From Pseudomonas xionganensis (GTDB lineage: Bacteria; Pseudomonadota; Gammaproteobacteria; Pseudomonadales; Pseudomonadaceae), in the NCBI RefSeq assembly GCF_009763245.1, contig NZ_WKJZ01000001.1, positions 2,122,841 through 2,186,840 of the forward strand: a stretch of DNA of 64,000 bases, read 5' to 3'. Of the stretch, positions 8,314-17,141 are shown one piece after another. The position numbers were made by a program, and so were the translations under genes. The first letter of the stretch is position 1, and each line of letters begins with the position of its first letter. Below the pieces are notes generated by a model. The model did not search any database. It was not told where the DNA came from and saw only the letters and a program-made list of their open reading frames with translations.

Positions 8314-8338
8314 CGCAGGAGCGGCTATAGCCGCGAAC
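8314..8338 (-). repeat. Pseudomonas REP element, right flank of the sodium-channel gene
   Basis: CGCAGGAGCGGC, a short loop, and GCCGCGAAC form the inverse of the REP unit at 7436-7462. A partial third unit with CGTCGCTCCTAC follows around 8348-8359. The pair brackets the channel gene in head-to-head orientation. Confidence 0.7.
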
Positions 8339-8368
8339 AAAGGCGGCGTCGCTCCTACTTAAGAAGGA

Positions 8369-8917
8369 TTAGCGGTCGTTTAGGGCAAAGGCGGTCAGGG
8401 TAAAGGTCGCGATACCCATATCCTGCAGCTTCTGCGAGCCGCCCAGCTCAGGCAGGTCGATAATCGCCGCGGCTTCGAAGATATGCGCGCCCATGCGCCG
8501 TACCAGCTGCGCGGCGGCGACCAGGGTGCCGCCGGTGGCAATCAGGTCATCGAAGATCAGCACCGAGTCGCCTTCGCAGAGGCTGTCGGCATGCACTTCC
8601 AGATGGGCTTCGCCGTACTCGGTCTGGTAGGCGGCGCTGAGCACATCGGCGGGCAGCTTGCCCTGTTTGCGGAACAGGATCAGCGGCTTGTTCAGTTCAT
8701 AGGCGATGATCGAGCCGATCAGAAACCCCCGGGCATCCATGGCGCCGATATGGCTGAACTCGGCTTCGACGTAGCGCTGGATAAAGCTGTCGGCCACCAT
8801 GCGCAGGGCGCGGGGTGACTGGAACAGCGGGGTAATGTCGCGAAACACCACGCCGGGCTTGGGAAAGTCCGGCACCGGGCGGATCAGGGTCTTGATGCTG
8901 AATTCGTCGAAAATCAT
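8369..8917 (-). CDS. apt: Adenine phosphoribosyltransferase
   Basis: 182-aa cytoplasmic enzyme that converts adenine and PRPP to AMP and pyrophosphate in purine salvage. The PRPP-binding motif [13 protein letters not shown] is intact near residue 120, and [16 protein letters not shown] and RKQGKLP are conserved family segments. Length equals the usual 170-185 aa. It lies 29 bases downstream of anr on the same strand, the same neighbour arrangement as in P. aeruginosa. No special regulation is visible. Confidence 0.96.
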   Translation of the reverse strand: MIFDEFSIKTLIRPVPDFPKPGVVFRDITPLFQSPRALRMVADSFIQRYVEAEFSHIGAMDARGFLIGSIIAYELNKPLILFRKQGKLPADVLSAAYQTEYGEAHLEVHADSLCEGDSVLIFDDLIATGGTLVAAAQLVRRMGAHIFEAAAIIDLPELGGSQKLQDMGIATFTLTAFALNDR

Positions 8918-8946
8918 CGCGTGTCTTCCTGGGGCAGGCGTGCCGC

Positions 8947-9681
8947 TCAGCCGTCGAGGTTGCCACCGGCCAGGGCACAGAGCTCGATGGGGTCGAGAAT
9001 GTGCACTTCCTTGCCTTCGGCTTCGAGCAACTGGTTCTGTTGGAAGCGGGTAAATACCCGGGATACGGTTTCCACCGCAAGGCCCAAATAGTTACCAATT
9101 TCGTTGCGCGACATGGCCAGACGGAACTGGTTGGCGGAGAAGCCGCGGGCACGGAAACGCGCCGACAGGTTGACCAGGAAGGTGGCGATGCGCTCGTCGG
9201 CGGTCTTCTTCGACAGCAGCAGCATCATCTGCTGATCGTCGCGAATCTCGCGGCTCATGATGCGCATCAACTGGCGGCGCAGTTGCGGCAGCTTCATGGC
9301 CAGGTCATCCAGACGCTCGAAGGGGATTTCGCAGACCGAGGTGGTTTCCAGGGCCACGGCGGACACCGGGTAGATTTCGCTGTCCATGCCGGACAGACCG
9401 ACCAGTTCGCTGGGCAGGTGGAAGCCGGTGATCTGCTCGTCGCCGCCATCGCTCAGGCTAAAGGTTTTCAGGGCACCGGAGCGCACGGCGAATACCGAGT
9501 TGAAGGCATCGCCCTGGCGGAACAGGAACTCGCCCTTCTTCAGCGGGCGGCCACGTTTGACGATTTCGTCCAGGGCGTCCATGTCTTCCATGTTGAGGGA
9601 AAGCGGCAGGCACAGGCTGGCCAGGCTGCAATCCTTGCAATGGGCTTGATGGGGGCTGTGCAGCTTGATGCTCTCGGACAT
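8947..9681 (-). CDS. anr: Anaerobic regulator Anr (FNR family, oxygen-sensing)
   Basis: 244-aa Crp/Fnr regulator. Cysteines 15, 18, 24 and 117 correspond to Cys 20, 23, 29 and 122 of E. coli FNR (constant offset of five) and should hold the oxygen-labile [4Fe-4S] cluster. The recognition helix contains E204, S207 and R208 ([10 protein letters not shown]), the residues that read TTGAT half-sites. Under low oxygen the dimer activates promoters with TTGAT-N4-ATCAA boxes. Candidate targets in this window are hemN (box 11337-11350), ccoN2 (23992-24005) and the second aer-like gene (53709-53722). Gene order apt-anr-hemN matches P. aeruginosa. Confidence 0.97.
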   Translation of the reverse strand: MSESIKLHSPHQAHCKDCSLASLCLPLSLNMEDMDALDEIVKRGRPLKKGEFLFRQGDAFNSVFAVRSGALKTFSLSDGGDEQITGFHLPSELVGLSGMDSEIYPVSAVALETTSVCEIPFERLDDLAMKLPQLRRQLMRIMSREIRDDQQMMLLLSKKTADERIATFLVNLSARFRARGFSANQFRLAMSRNEIGNYLGLAVETVSRVFTRFQQNQLLEAEGKEVHILDPIELCALAGGNLDG

Positions 9682-9891
9682 TGGTGGCGTTCCCTAGGCT
9701 TTACACGCAATGGGCATAAGCCTACAGCAGGGAGGGCTACTCAGCCAGTCGAGGACGCTGCGACTAAAGGCTCAAATGAGCCTGTTAACAGCCTGTTGGG
9801 GCTTTATAAGGGCTGTTGATAGGCCGTTAAAAGCTGACAGGTTGGGCAGCTGCAGCAGTTGGCGCTGCGACGCAAGGCCGCAGCGCCTGTT

Positions 9892-11274
9892 TCAGATCAC
9901 CCGGGAGAAGCGCTGGCGGCTCTGTTCGTTGAGGTAGTGGTCGAACAGCATGCACAGCGAGCGCACCAGCAGGCGCCCGGCCGGGCGTACTTCGATGCCC
10001 TGGGCATCCAGCTGGATCAGGCCGTCCTGGGCCATCTGCTGCAGCTGCGGCCAGATTTCGGCGAAGTAGCTGCGAAAGTCGATGGCATAGGCCTGCTCGA
10101 TCTCATTGAAACTCAGGCGGAAGTGACAGATCAGCTGCTGGATCACCGCCCGGCGCAGGCGATCGTCGGCGTTGCAGTGCAGGCCGCGCAGGGTGGCCAG
10201 CTGACCATCGCCCAGGCTTTGCTGGTAGAGGTTGATATCGGCGCTGTTCTGGCAATAGAGGTCGCCGATCTGGCTGATGGCCGACACGCCCAGACCAATC
10301 AGGTCGCAGTGCCCATGGGTGGTGTAGCCCTGGAAGTTGCGCTGCAGGCTGCCGTCTTCCTGGGCGCTGGCCAGTTCGTCATCGGGCAGGGCGAAGTGAT
10401 CCATGCCGATATAGCGGTAACCGGCGGCGGCCAGTTGCTCGATGCTGGCCTGCAGCATGGCCAGCTTGTCGCCGGGGCTGGGCAGGTCACTGGTGTTGAT
10501 GCGCCGCTGCGGCATAAAGCGCTCGGGCAGGTGGGCGTAGTTGAACAGCGACAGGCGATCGGGCTGCAGGGCGATGACTTCCGCCACGGTGCGGGCGAAG
10601 CGCTCCGGAGTCTGCAGCGGCAGGCCGTAGATCAGGTCGATGTTCACCGAACGGAACTGCAGGGTGCGCGCCGCTTCGACGATGGCGCGGGTTTCCTCCA
10701 GGGTCTGCAGGCGGTTGACCGCCCGCTGCACCGCCGGGTCGAGATCCTGTACGCCGAGGCTGACGCGGTTGAAACCCAGCTCGCGAAGCAGGCCCATGGT
10801 CGACCAGTCGGCCTCGCGTGGATCGATTTCGATGCTGTAGTCGCCGCTGTCGTCATCCAGCAGGTTGAAGTGCTGGCGCAGGTGGCTCATCAGCCCGCGC
10901 AGTTCATCATGGCTGAGAAAGGTCGGGGTGCCGCCGCCGAAGTGCAGCTGCTCAACCACCTGGTTGCGGTCCAGGTGGCGGCTGACGATTTCGACTTCGC
11001 GCTGCAGTTTTTCCAGATAGGGCAGGGCGCGGCCGCGATCCTTGGTGATCACCTTGTTGCAGGCGCAGTAGTAGCAGATATGGGCGCAGAACGGCACGTG
11101 CACATAGAGCGACAGCGGGCGCTTTTCCTTGGCGCTGTCGCGCAGGGCGTGCAGCAGGTCGAACTGGCCGATGCCATCGTGGAATTGCACCGCGGTGGGG
11201 TAGGAGGTGTAGCGAGGGCCGGCCTGATCGTAGCGGCGGATCAGGCTGGTATCCCATTGGATGGCGTCGAGCAT
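9892..11274 (-). CDS. hemN: Oxygen-independent coproporphyrinogen III oxidase
   Basis: 460-aa radical SAM enzyme that decarboxylates coproporphyrinogen III to protoporphyrinogen IX without oxygen, supplying heme to the cbb3 oxidases encoded nearby. The cluster-binding motif C63-x3-C67-x2-C70 sits in PFCAHICYYC, with a further Cys 72, as in E. coli HemN; GGGTPTF and the C-terminal HemN domain follow. Length is standard. An Anr box lies 63 bases upstream of the ATG with class II promoter geometry. Confidence 0.97.
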   Translation of the reverse strand: MLDAIQWDTSLIRRYDQAGPRYTSYPTAVQFHDGIGQFDLLHALRDSAKEKRPLSLYVHVPFCAHICYYCACNKVITKDRGRALPYLEKLQREVEIVSRHLDRNQVVEQLHFGGGTPTFLSHDELRGLMSHLRQHFNLLDDDSGDYSIEIDPREADWSTMGLLRELGFNRVSLGVQDLDPAVQRAVNRLQTLEETRAIVEAARTLQFRSVNIDLIYGLPLQTPERFARTVAEVIALQPDRLSLFNYAHLPERFMPQRRINTSDLPSPGDKLAMLQASIEQLAAAGYRYIGMDHFALPDDELASAQEDGSLQRNFQGYTTHGHCDLIGLGVSAISQIGDLYCQNSADINLYQQSLGDGQLATLRGLHCNADDRLRRAVIQQLICHFRLSFNEIEQAYAIDFRSYFAEIWPQLQQMAQDGLIQLDAQGIEVRPAGRLLVRSLCMLFDHYLNEQSRQRFSRVI

Positions 11275-11309
11275 GGGCGCGGTCCCGGTTTGGCTTGCAG
11301 TACCGCGGA

Positions 11310-11350
11310 GTCTACGAGCGACGCAGGCAGGATGCCTTGACCTGTATCAA
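11310..11350 (-). promoter_or_regulatory. Anr box and promoter of hemN
   Basis: TTGACCTGTATCAA at 11337-11350 matches the Anr/FNR consensus TTGAT-N4-ATCAA at nine of ten defined positions. On the minus strand a TAGACT hexamer follows 22 bases after the box, which places the box centre at about -41.5, the standard position for FNR-type class II activation. Box: seen; activation by Anr: inferred from the known family behaviour. Confidence 0.8.
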
Positions 11351-11360
11351 GCGCTAGCCA

Positions 11361-11417
11361 GTAGGAGCCAGCTTGCTGGCGATCCTGTAGCCCCATCGCC
11401 AGCAAGCTGGCTCCTAC
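11361..11417. repeat. REP element with 23-bp perfect arms
   Basis: The left arm 11361-11383 begins GTAGGAGCCAGCTTGCTGGC and the right arm 11395-11417 is its exact reverse complement, with an 11-base spacer. This is the common Pseudomonas GTAGGAGC-type repeat. It lies between the hemN promoter and the end of the TauE-like gene, where it could act as a transcription stop for the latter. Confidence 0.85.
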
Positions 11418-11428
11418 GGATAAGCGCT

Positions 11429-12112
11429 TCAGTGCCCCATCAGCCAGTGCTGGTGCGGGCCGAGCAGGGTCCACAGGCCGAACAGCATGACCAGGATGCC
11501 GCCGGCCACACGGATGCCCCGCTGGCGCAGCAGGGCGGTGAGGCGCTCGGCGGCCAGGCCCGTGGCCAGCAAGACCGGCAGGGTGCCTAGGCCGAAGGCC
11601 AGCATCAGCGCTGCGCTATCGAACGCATTGCCCTGGCTGGCGGCCCAGAGCAGGGTGCTGTAGACCAGGCCGCACGGCAGCCAGCCCCACAAACCGCCCA
11701 GGACCAGTGCCCGGGGTAGGCTGGTGACCGGCGTAAAGTGTCGGGTCAGCGGCTGGATATGCCGCCACAGGCCACGGCCTAGGGCTTCGATACGGGTCAG
11801 GCCGCTCCACCAGCCAGCTAGGTACAGGCCCATGGCGATCAGCAGCAAACCGGCGGTCAGGCGCAGCCCGGTGGCCAGGGGGCCGGCCGCCAGGGCCCAG
11901 CCAGCCAGGCCCAGGAGCAGACCGGCCAGGCTGTAACTGAGGATGCGCCCGGCGTTATAGGCCAGCAGCAGATGCAGGCGGCGGCTGCGCTGCTCGGGGG
12001 GGATGGCCAGGGTCAGGGCACCCATCAGGCCACCGCACATGCCCAGGCAATGGCCACCGCCGAGCAGGCCGAGAATCAGGGCCGAGATCAGCAGCGGCAG
12101 CAGTTCAGCCAC
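11429..12112 (-). CDS. TauE/SafE-UreH family membrane protein, co-translated with ccoS
   Basis: 227-aa inner-membrane protein with about six helices. Near the N-terminus the helix holds GGGHCLGMCGGL (H21, C22, C26), and a second motif WGWLPCGLVYS lies in the second half; both are hallmarks of the UreH/SafE-like group, and the Cys/His/Met content suggests metal handling. The GTG start at 12112 overlaps the ccoS stop by eight bases, so the genes are coupled. The constant place beside ccoS-ccoI-ccoH-ccoG suggests a role in cbb3 oxidase copper supply or assembly, but this is inference; the family is usually annotated only as sulfite exporter. Confidence 0.82.
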   Translation of the reverse strand: MAELLPLLISALILGLLGGGHCLGMCGGLMGALTLAIPPEQRSRRLHLLLAYNAGRILSYSLAGLLLGLAGWALAAGPLATGLRLTAGLLLIAMGLYLAGWWSGLTRIEALGRGLWRHIQPLTRHFTPVTSLPRALVLGGLWGWLPCGLVYSTLLWAASQGNAFDSAALMLAFGLGTLPVLLATGLAAERLTALLRQRGIRVAGGILVMLFGLWTLLGPHQHWLMGH

Positions 12113-12320
12113 GCTTGGCGTCCTCGTCCTGGGCTTCATCCGGCTGTCTGGCCTGATCGACAGCCGCCTGATGCTTGGGGTCGTCGTCATCGAACAGGAT
12201 GCTGTGGGCCGGCCCGTCCAGGTCGTCGTACTGGCCGCTGTCCACCGCCCAGAAAAACAGCCAGATGGCAAAGCCAACCAGGGCGATGGCAACCGGAATC
12301 AGGATATACAGGGCGGGCAT
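12105..12320 (-). CDS. ccoS: Cbb3-type oxidase assembly protein CcoS
   Basis: 71-aa protein with one N-terminal transmembrane helix (ALYILIPVAIALVGFAIWLF), then FFWAVDSGQYDDLDGPAHSI, the conserved CcoS signature, and a charged tail. In Rhodobacter CcoS is needed to insert heme and copper cofactors into cbb3 oxidase. ATG 12320 has GGAG upstream; the longer frame to 12362 adds residues unlike the family. Part of the ccoG-H-I-S set, separated from ccoI by 252 bases of repeats. Confidence 0.92.
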   Translation of the reverse strand: MPALYILIPVAIALVGFAIWLFFWAVDSGQYDDLDGPAHSILFDDDDPKHQAAVDQARQPDEAQDEDAKRG

Positions 12321-12380
12321 GGAATCTCCGGTTTGGGTAAGGGTGGCTGGCGCTATATGCATCCACGATGATGGCGTTGC

Positions 12381-12572
12381 GGTGGATCGGTGAAGCGTGA
12401 TCCACCCTACGGGTTGTCTGGCGTCGTGCGGCTAGCGTTTTAACACCATAGGTCCATGTTAAGGGTGCTTCGCTGAAGCGTGTTTAACAACGGGCTTCCT
12501 GGCGTAGGGTGGATGTCGCTTTTTACATCCACCATTACCGCTCAGTGGTGGATCGGTAGAGCACGATCCACC
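12381..12572. repeat. Cluster of three GGTGGAT-type palindromic repeats
   Basis: Three palindromes with related arms: GGTGGATC (12381-12388) with GATCCACC (12399-12406); GGTGGATGT (12508-12516) with ACATCCACC (12525-12533); and GGTGGATC (12547-12554) with GATCCACC (12565-12572). Each is flanked by GTAGG or CCTAC. They fill most of the ccoI-ccoS gap and the last unit touches the ccoI stop codon. Same general class as intergenic REP elements but with a different arm sequence from those at 7436 and 11361. Confidence 0.8.
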
Positions 12573-14972
12573 CTACTGGCGGGTTAGCCGCAGGGCGTTG
12601 AGTACCACCAGCAGCGAACTGAGCGACATGCCCAAGGCGGCCCAGAGTGGAGTGATCCAGCCGAGAGCGGCGAAGGGCAGCACCGCGCAATTGTACAGGG
12701 TGGCCCAGCTCAGGTTCTCGATGATGATGCGACGGGTTCGTTGCGCCATGTGTAAGGCCTGCACCAGGCTGCCCAGGCGGTTGGACAGCAGCACGGCATC
12801 GGCGCTGGTCTTGGCCAGGTCCGAGGCCGAGCCCATGGCCACGCTGATATCGGCGGCGGCCAATACCGGCACGTCGTTGACCCCGTCGCCCAGCATCAGC
12901 ACGCGCCGACCCTGCTCGTGCAGGCCTTGCAGTACCGCCAGCTTGGCATCCGGGGTGAGGCCGCCGCGGGCATCCTCGATACCCAGTTGGCGCGCCACTT
13001 CACCGACCATGGGCGAGCTGTCGCCGGACAGCAGCATGATCTGCCAGTGGCGGGCGCGGGCTGCAGCGATCAGCTGGGCGGCGTCCTCGCGCAGGCGGTC
13101 GTCCAGCACGAACCAGGCCAGTGGTCCTGTCTCGTCACCCAGCAGCAGCCATTGCCCATGTTCGCCGCTGATGACTGGCGCGCTCTGGCCACTCAGGGCG
13201 CTGACGAAGCGGGCCTCGCCGATGCGCAGCAGGCGCCCGCCGACTCGGCCCTGCAGGCCCAGGCCCGGATGGCTGTCGACTTCGCTGGCGGCCTCGCGGG
13301 CCTGGCCAAATGCCCGGGCGATAGGGTGTTCGGAGCGGTTCTCCAGGGCACCAGCCAGCTCCAGGCAGGCGTCGGCATCCAGATCGCCCAGGGGATGGAT
13401 GGCGCTCAGGGTCAGGCGGCCTTCGGTGAGGGTGCCGGTCTTGTCCAGCACCAGGGTATCCACCTGATTCAGGCCCTCCAGCACATGGCCGCGGGTCAGC
13501 AGTATGCCCAGCTTGTGCAGGCTGCCGGTGGCGGCGGTGAGCGCCGTGGGGGTGGCCAGGGCCAGGGCGCAGGGGCAGGTGGCCACCAGCAGGGCCAGCA
13601 CCACCCAGAAGGCGCGATCACTGTCGATCTGCAACCAGACCAGGCCGACCAGGGCGGCGGCGAGCAGGATAAACAGCAGGAACCACTGTGCCACCCGGTC
13701 GGCGATCTCGGCCAGACGCGGCTTCTCGCTCTGCGCTCGCTCCAGCAGGCGGACGATGGCGGACAGTCGGGTGGCATCGCCCAGGGCCTGCACCTCGACG
13801 GTCAGCGGGCCTTCCACATTGAGGGTGCCGGCAGTGACTGCGTCACCCGGGCTGCGCGGTTGTGGCAGGTATTCGCCGGTGAGTACCGACTCATCGACAC
13901 TGGACTGGCCGACCAGTACGCGGCCGTCTGCCGGGATCAGGGCGCCGGGCTGCACCAGCACCCGCTCGCCGATACTCAGTTCGCTGAGCAGGATGCGCTG
14001 GCTCTGGTCGCTGTCATCCAGGCGCAGGCAGGAAGCCGGCAGCAGCTGCACCAGCTGCGCGGTGGCCGCCGCCGTGCGTTCCCGGGCGCGGCGCTCCAGG
14101 TAACGGCCGGCTAGGAGGAACAGGGCGAACATGCCCACCGCATCGAAATACAGCTCGCCGCTGCCGGTGACCGTGGACCAGATGCCGGCCACATAGGCGC
14201 CGCCGATGGCCAGGGACACCGAGACGTCCATGGTCAGATGGCGGGTGCGCAGGTCGCGCAGGGCACCGCGGAAAAACTGGCCACAGCAGTAGAAGACGAT
14301 GGGCGTGGTGAGAAACAGGCTGACCCAGCGCAGGATCTGGTCCAGTTCGGCGGACAGGTCGACATTGAACTCCGGCCAGGTGGCCATACTCGCCATCATC
14401 ACCTGCATCCACAGCATGCCGGCCACGCCCAGCTCGCGCATGGCACGGCGGTTTTCCCGCTGCAGCTGTTCGGCGGCGGCGTCGGCCTGCCAGGGGTGGG
14501 CGGCGTAACCGATGCGGCGCAGTTCATTGAGCAACTGGCTGAGCGGCAACTGGCTGTCCTGCCAGCTGACCTGCAAGCGGTGGTTGGACAGGTTGAGCTG
14601 GGCGCTGGCGACGCCGGGCAGGGCGCGCAGGTGTTTTTCGATCAGCCAGGAACAGGCCGCGCAGCTGATGCCCTCGATCAGCAGGCAGGTTTCGCTGAGC
14701 TCGCCCTTGTGCTCGACGAAGGGTTGCTGCACGTCGCTGCGGTCATACAGGGCCAGCTCATCCGGCAGGGCCTGGGGCAGGCTTTGCGGGTTGGCGGCAT
14801 TCTCGCTGCGGTGCTGGTAGTAGTGCTCCAGGCCGCCGGCGACAATGGCTTCGGCCACGGCCTGGCAGCCCGGGCAGCACAGCTCGCGGCGCTCGCCGAG
14901 GATCACGGCGTGGAAACGGCTGCCGGCAGGAACCGGCAAGCCGCAGTGGTAGCAGGGCAGGGGCGTGGCCAT
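12573..14972 (-). CDS. ccoI: Copper-transporting P1B-type ATPase CcoI (FixI)
   Basis: 799-aa inner-membrane pump that exports Cu+ to the periplasm for cbb3 oxidase assembly. The N-terminus carries CYHC (C7, C10) and CCPGC (32-36), then a heavy-metal domain with GISCAAC (C104, C107). The membrane metal site is CPC in VATCPCALALATP at about residue 465, the phosphorylation site DKTGTLTEG near 510, and the hinge GDGVNDVPVL further on. ATG 14972 is preferred to an in-frame TTG at 14993. It follows ccoH and precedes ccoS; this slow-export, low-oxygen-related CopA2-type pump differs from copper-detoxifying CopA1. Confidence 0.95.
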   Translation of the reverse strand: MATPLPCYHCGLPVPAGSRFHAVILGERRELCCPGCQAVAEAIVAGGLEHYYQHRSENAANPQSLPQALPDELALYDRSDVQQPFVEHKGELSETCLLIEGISCAACSWLIEKHLRALPGVASAQLNLSNHRLQVSWQDSQLPLSQLLNELRRIGYAAHPWQADAAAEQLQRENRRAMRELGVAGMLWMQVMMASMATWPEFNVDLSAELDQILRWVSLFLTTPIVFYCCGQFFRGALRDLRTRHLTMDVSVSLAIGGAYVAGIWSTVTGSGELYFDAVGMFALFLLAGRYLERRARERTAAATAQLVQLLPASCLRLDDSDQSQRILLSELSIGERVLVQPGALIPADGRVLVGQSSVDESVLTGEYLPQPRSPGDAVTAGTLNVEGPLTVEVQALGDATRLSAIVRLLERAQSEKPRLAEIADRVAQWFLLFILLAAALVGLVWLQIDSDRAFWVVLALLVATCPCALALATPTALTAATGSLHKLGILLTRGHVLEGLNQVDTLVLDKTGTLTEGRLTLSAIHPLGDLDADACLELAGALENRSEHPIARAFGQAREAASEVDSHPGLGLQGRVGGRLLRIGEARFVSALSGQSAPVISGEHGQWLLLGDETGPLAWFVLDDRLREDAAQLIAAARARHWQIMLLSGDSSPMVGEVARQLGIEDARGGLTPDAKLAVLQGLHEQGRRVLMLGDGVNDVPVLAAADISVAMGSASDLAKTSADAVLLSNRLGSLVQALHMAQRTRRIIIENLSWATLYNCAVLPFAALGWITPLWAALGMSLSSLLVVLNALRLTRQ

Positions 14973-15039
14973 GGACTGTCTAGCGCTCGTCAATCAGGCA
15001 AACCGCGTGCTGTGACAGCATGGGGTACGGCCTCATGGC

Positions 15040-15576
15040 TTACTGGGTGACTTGTGTGTCGTGCGGGTACAGGGCGGCATCCAGGAGAACCTCCTTGCCG
15101 CTGACCAGGGTTGCCTCCTGGAACAGGCGCCAGTCCTTGCCACCTTCCTGGCCGAGCAGTTCGACAAAACGACGGCCTTCCACGGCGTCGACCATCTGCC
15201 CGCTGTAACGGCCATCGGCCAGGGGCTGCAGCACCACGCGGCGATCGCGCTCGGGTTGGGTCGGCGAGATCAGGTTGAGCAGCAGGTGCTGTGGGCGGCT
15301 GAAGCCTTCCAGTTGCAAGCTGGCCGTGCCGGTTTCATTGTCCAGCGTCAGGTTGCCGCGCAGCTTGAGGCGTTCGGCGTGGTTTTCCCGCTCCAGCGAC
15401 TGATTGATGCCCTTGCCGACGTCGTAATAGTCATCGGAAATCAGCCCGGGCGGGTTCTTGCTGGCGATGGTCAGCAGGGTCAGGCCCTGGACCACCGAGT
15501 AGCCCAGCATGGCGATGATGAACCAGGGCCAGAACTGCTTGTACCAGGGCTTGATGATGTCGGGGGTCTCGCTCAT
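15040..15576 (-). CDS. ccoH: Cbb3 oxidase assembly protein CcoH (FixH)
   Basis: 178-aa protein with a single N-terminal membrane helix ([20 protein letters not shown]) and a periplasmic domain with the conserved [11 protein letters not shown] segment. CcoH interacts with the oxidase and the copper pump during assembly of the CuB centre. It starts 12 bases after ccoG and lies 67 bases before ccoI, so ccoGHI are likely one transcript. Confidence 0.93.
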   Translation of the reverse strand: MSETPDIIKPWYKQFWPWFIIAMLGYSVVQGLTLLTIASKNPPGLISDDYYDVGKGINQSLERENHAERLKLRGNLTLDNETGTASLQLEGFSRPQHLLLNLISPTQPERDRRVVLQPLADGRYSGQMVDAVEGRRFVELLGQEGGKDWRLFQEATLVSGKEVLLDAALYPHDTQVTQ

Positions 15577-15588
15577 GGGGCTCTCGAA

Positions 15589-17001
15589 TCAGCGGACGCT
15601 GGGGCCGATAAAGCGGCTGTCGGCGTCGGTGTGGATACTTGGATCGTCCAGCGCCTGCAGGCGGAAGAGGATCTTGTTGGCGCTGGAGGGCAGCTTCTCG
15701 GGGTCGATGGACAGCTCCACCGGCAGGGAGAGAATCTCGCCGGCCAGGGCGGTGACTTCCTTCTTGCCCTCATAGACCAGGCCGTCCAGGCCATCAGCTT
15801 CGATCACATAGGTCACATCGTGCTGCGCCTTGTTCATGATCTTCAGGGTGTAGACGTTCTCGATGCGGCCTTCCTCGTTCTCGCGGAACAGCACGCGGTC
15901 CTTGATCACATCCAGCTCCACCAGGGAGCGGCTGGCCACGGCCCAGGCGAAGGCCCCCATCATCACGCTCAGTGCCACGGCATAGCCGATCAGGCGCGGG
16001 CGCAGCATATGGGTCTTCTGTCCGGACAGGTTGTGTTCGGTGGTGTAGCTGATCAGGCCCTTGGGGTAGTCCATCTTCTCCATGATGCTGTCGCAGGCGT
16101 CGATGCAGGCGGCGCAGCCGATGCACTCGATCTGCAGACCGTCGCGGATATCGATGCCGGTGGGGCAGACGTGCACGCACATCTTGCAGTCGATGCAGTC
16201 GCCCAGACCCTGGGCCTTGTAGTCGGCATCGCGCTTGCGTGGGCCACGGCTCTCACCGCGGCGCGGGTCGTAGGAGACGATCAGGGTGTCCTGGTCGAAC
16301 ATCACGCTCTGGAAGCGCGCATAGGGGCACATATAGATGCACACCTGTTCGCGCAGGTAGCCGGCGTTGCCGTAGGTGGCCAGGGTGAAGAAGCCGACCC
16401 AGAACAGCGCCCAGCCGCTGGCTTGCAGAGTGAGCAGCTCGGGGATCAGGTCGCGGATCGGGGTGAAGTAGCCGACGAAGGTGATGGCAGTGGCCAGGGA
16501 TACCCCGACCCAGATGCCGTGCTTGGCCAGCTTGCGGAGGAATTTCTGCGCCGTCATGGGCGTCTTGTCCAGCTTCATGCGCTGGTTGCGGTCACCCTCG
16601 GTGACCTTCTCGGCCCACATGAACACCCAGGTGAACACGCTTTGCGGGCAGGTATAGCCGCACCACACGCGGCCGGCGAATACGGTGATGAGGAACAGGC
16701 CGAAGGCGCAGATGATCAACAGCCAGGACAGCAGCATGAAATCCTGGGGCCAGTAGGTGGCGCCGAAGATATGGAACTTGCGCTCGGGCAGGTTCCACCA
16801 CACGGCCTGGTGCCCTTCCCAGTTCAGCCAGACAGTGCCGAAATACAGAATAAACAGAAAGGCGCCGCCGACCATGCGCAGGTTGCGGAACAGGCCGGTG
16901 AAGGAGCGGGTGTAGATCTTTTCGCGGCTGGCATACAGATCGACGGATTCGACCTTGGCCTTGGCAGGGGTGACATCTTTGACGGGAATCTGGCTGTTCA
17001 T
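15589..17001 (-). CDS. ccoG: Cbb3 oxidase accessory protein CcoG (RdxA/FixG), membrane Fe-S protein
   Basis: 470-aa integral membrane protein. Two [4Fe-4S] motifs, CIDCKMCVHVCP at about 269 and CIGCAACIDACD at about 295, and the membrane-associated WCGYTCPQSVF and CIYMCPYARFQSVMF segments are all intact. Four to five helices precede the Fe-S region, and a C-terminal immunoglobulin-like periplasmic domain ends the protein. Published work on Rhodobacter CcoG shows Cu2+ reduction, which provides Cu+ for cbb3 assembly. It is the first gene of ccoGHI and lies 140 bases downstream of the first oxidase operon. Confidence 0.95.
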   Translation of the reverse strand: MNSQIPVKDVTPAKAKVESVDLYASREKIYTRSFTGLFRNLRMVGGAFLFILYFGTVWLNWEGHQAVWWNLPERKFHIFGATYWPQDFMLLSWLLIICAFGLFLITVFAGRVWCGYTCPQSVFTWVFMWAEKVTEGDRNQRMKLDKTPMTAQKFLRKLAKHGIWVGVSLATAITFVGYFTPIRDLIPELLTLQASGWALFWVGFFTLATYGNAGYLREQVCIYMCPYARFQSVMFDQDTLIVSYDPRRGESRGPRKRDADYKAQGLGDCIDCKMCVHVCPTGIDIRDGLQIECIGCAACIDACDSIMEKMDYPKGLISYTTEHNLSGQKTHMLRPRLIGYAVALSVMMGAFAWAVASRSLVELDVIKDRVLFRENEEGRIENVYTLKIMNKAQHDVTYVIEADGLDGLVYEGKKEVTALAGEILSLPVELSIDPEKLPSSANKILFRLQALDDPSIHTDADSRFIGPSVR

Positions 17002-17094
17002 CAGTACGTACCACAGCGGTTGGTTGGCTGCCCGGGTCGATACGTGCCGGCCTGGGTCGTTCTCGCAGCTGCGCTATGGTACGCCTGTGATGCC

Positions 17095-17133
17095 GGCCGA
17101 GAGGCTGCGACCGGGGGTCGCGCCTGCTCGGCC
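17095..17133 (-). terminator. Imperfect hairpin downstream of ccoP1
   Basis: An outer stem GGCCGAG (17095-17101) with CTCGGCC (17127-17133) encloses an inner stem GCGACC (17107-17112) with GGTCGC (17116-17121). It starts nine bases after the ccoP1 stop. There is no T run, so it may slow or protect the transcript rather than end it fully. Confidence 0.45.
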
Positions 17134-17141
17134 CTGGAGAA

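Noticed and set aside
9861..9887. Nine-bp hairpin (GGCGCTGCG with CGCAGCGCC) just after hemN
   Set aside because: The stem is perfect, but no T run follows on the minus strand, so I do not call it a terminator.
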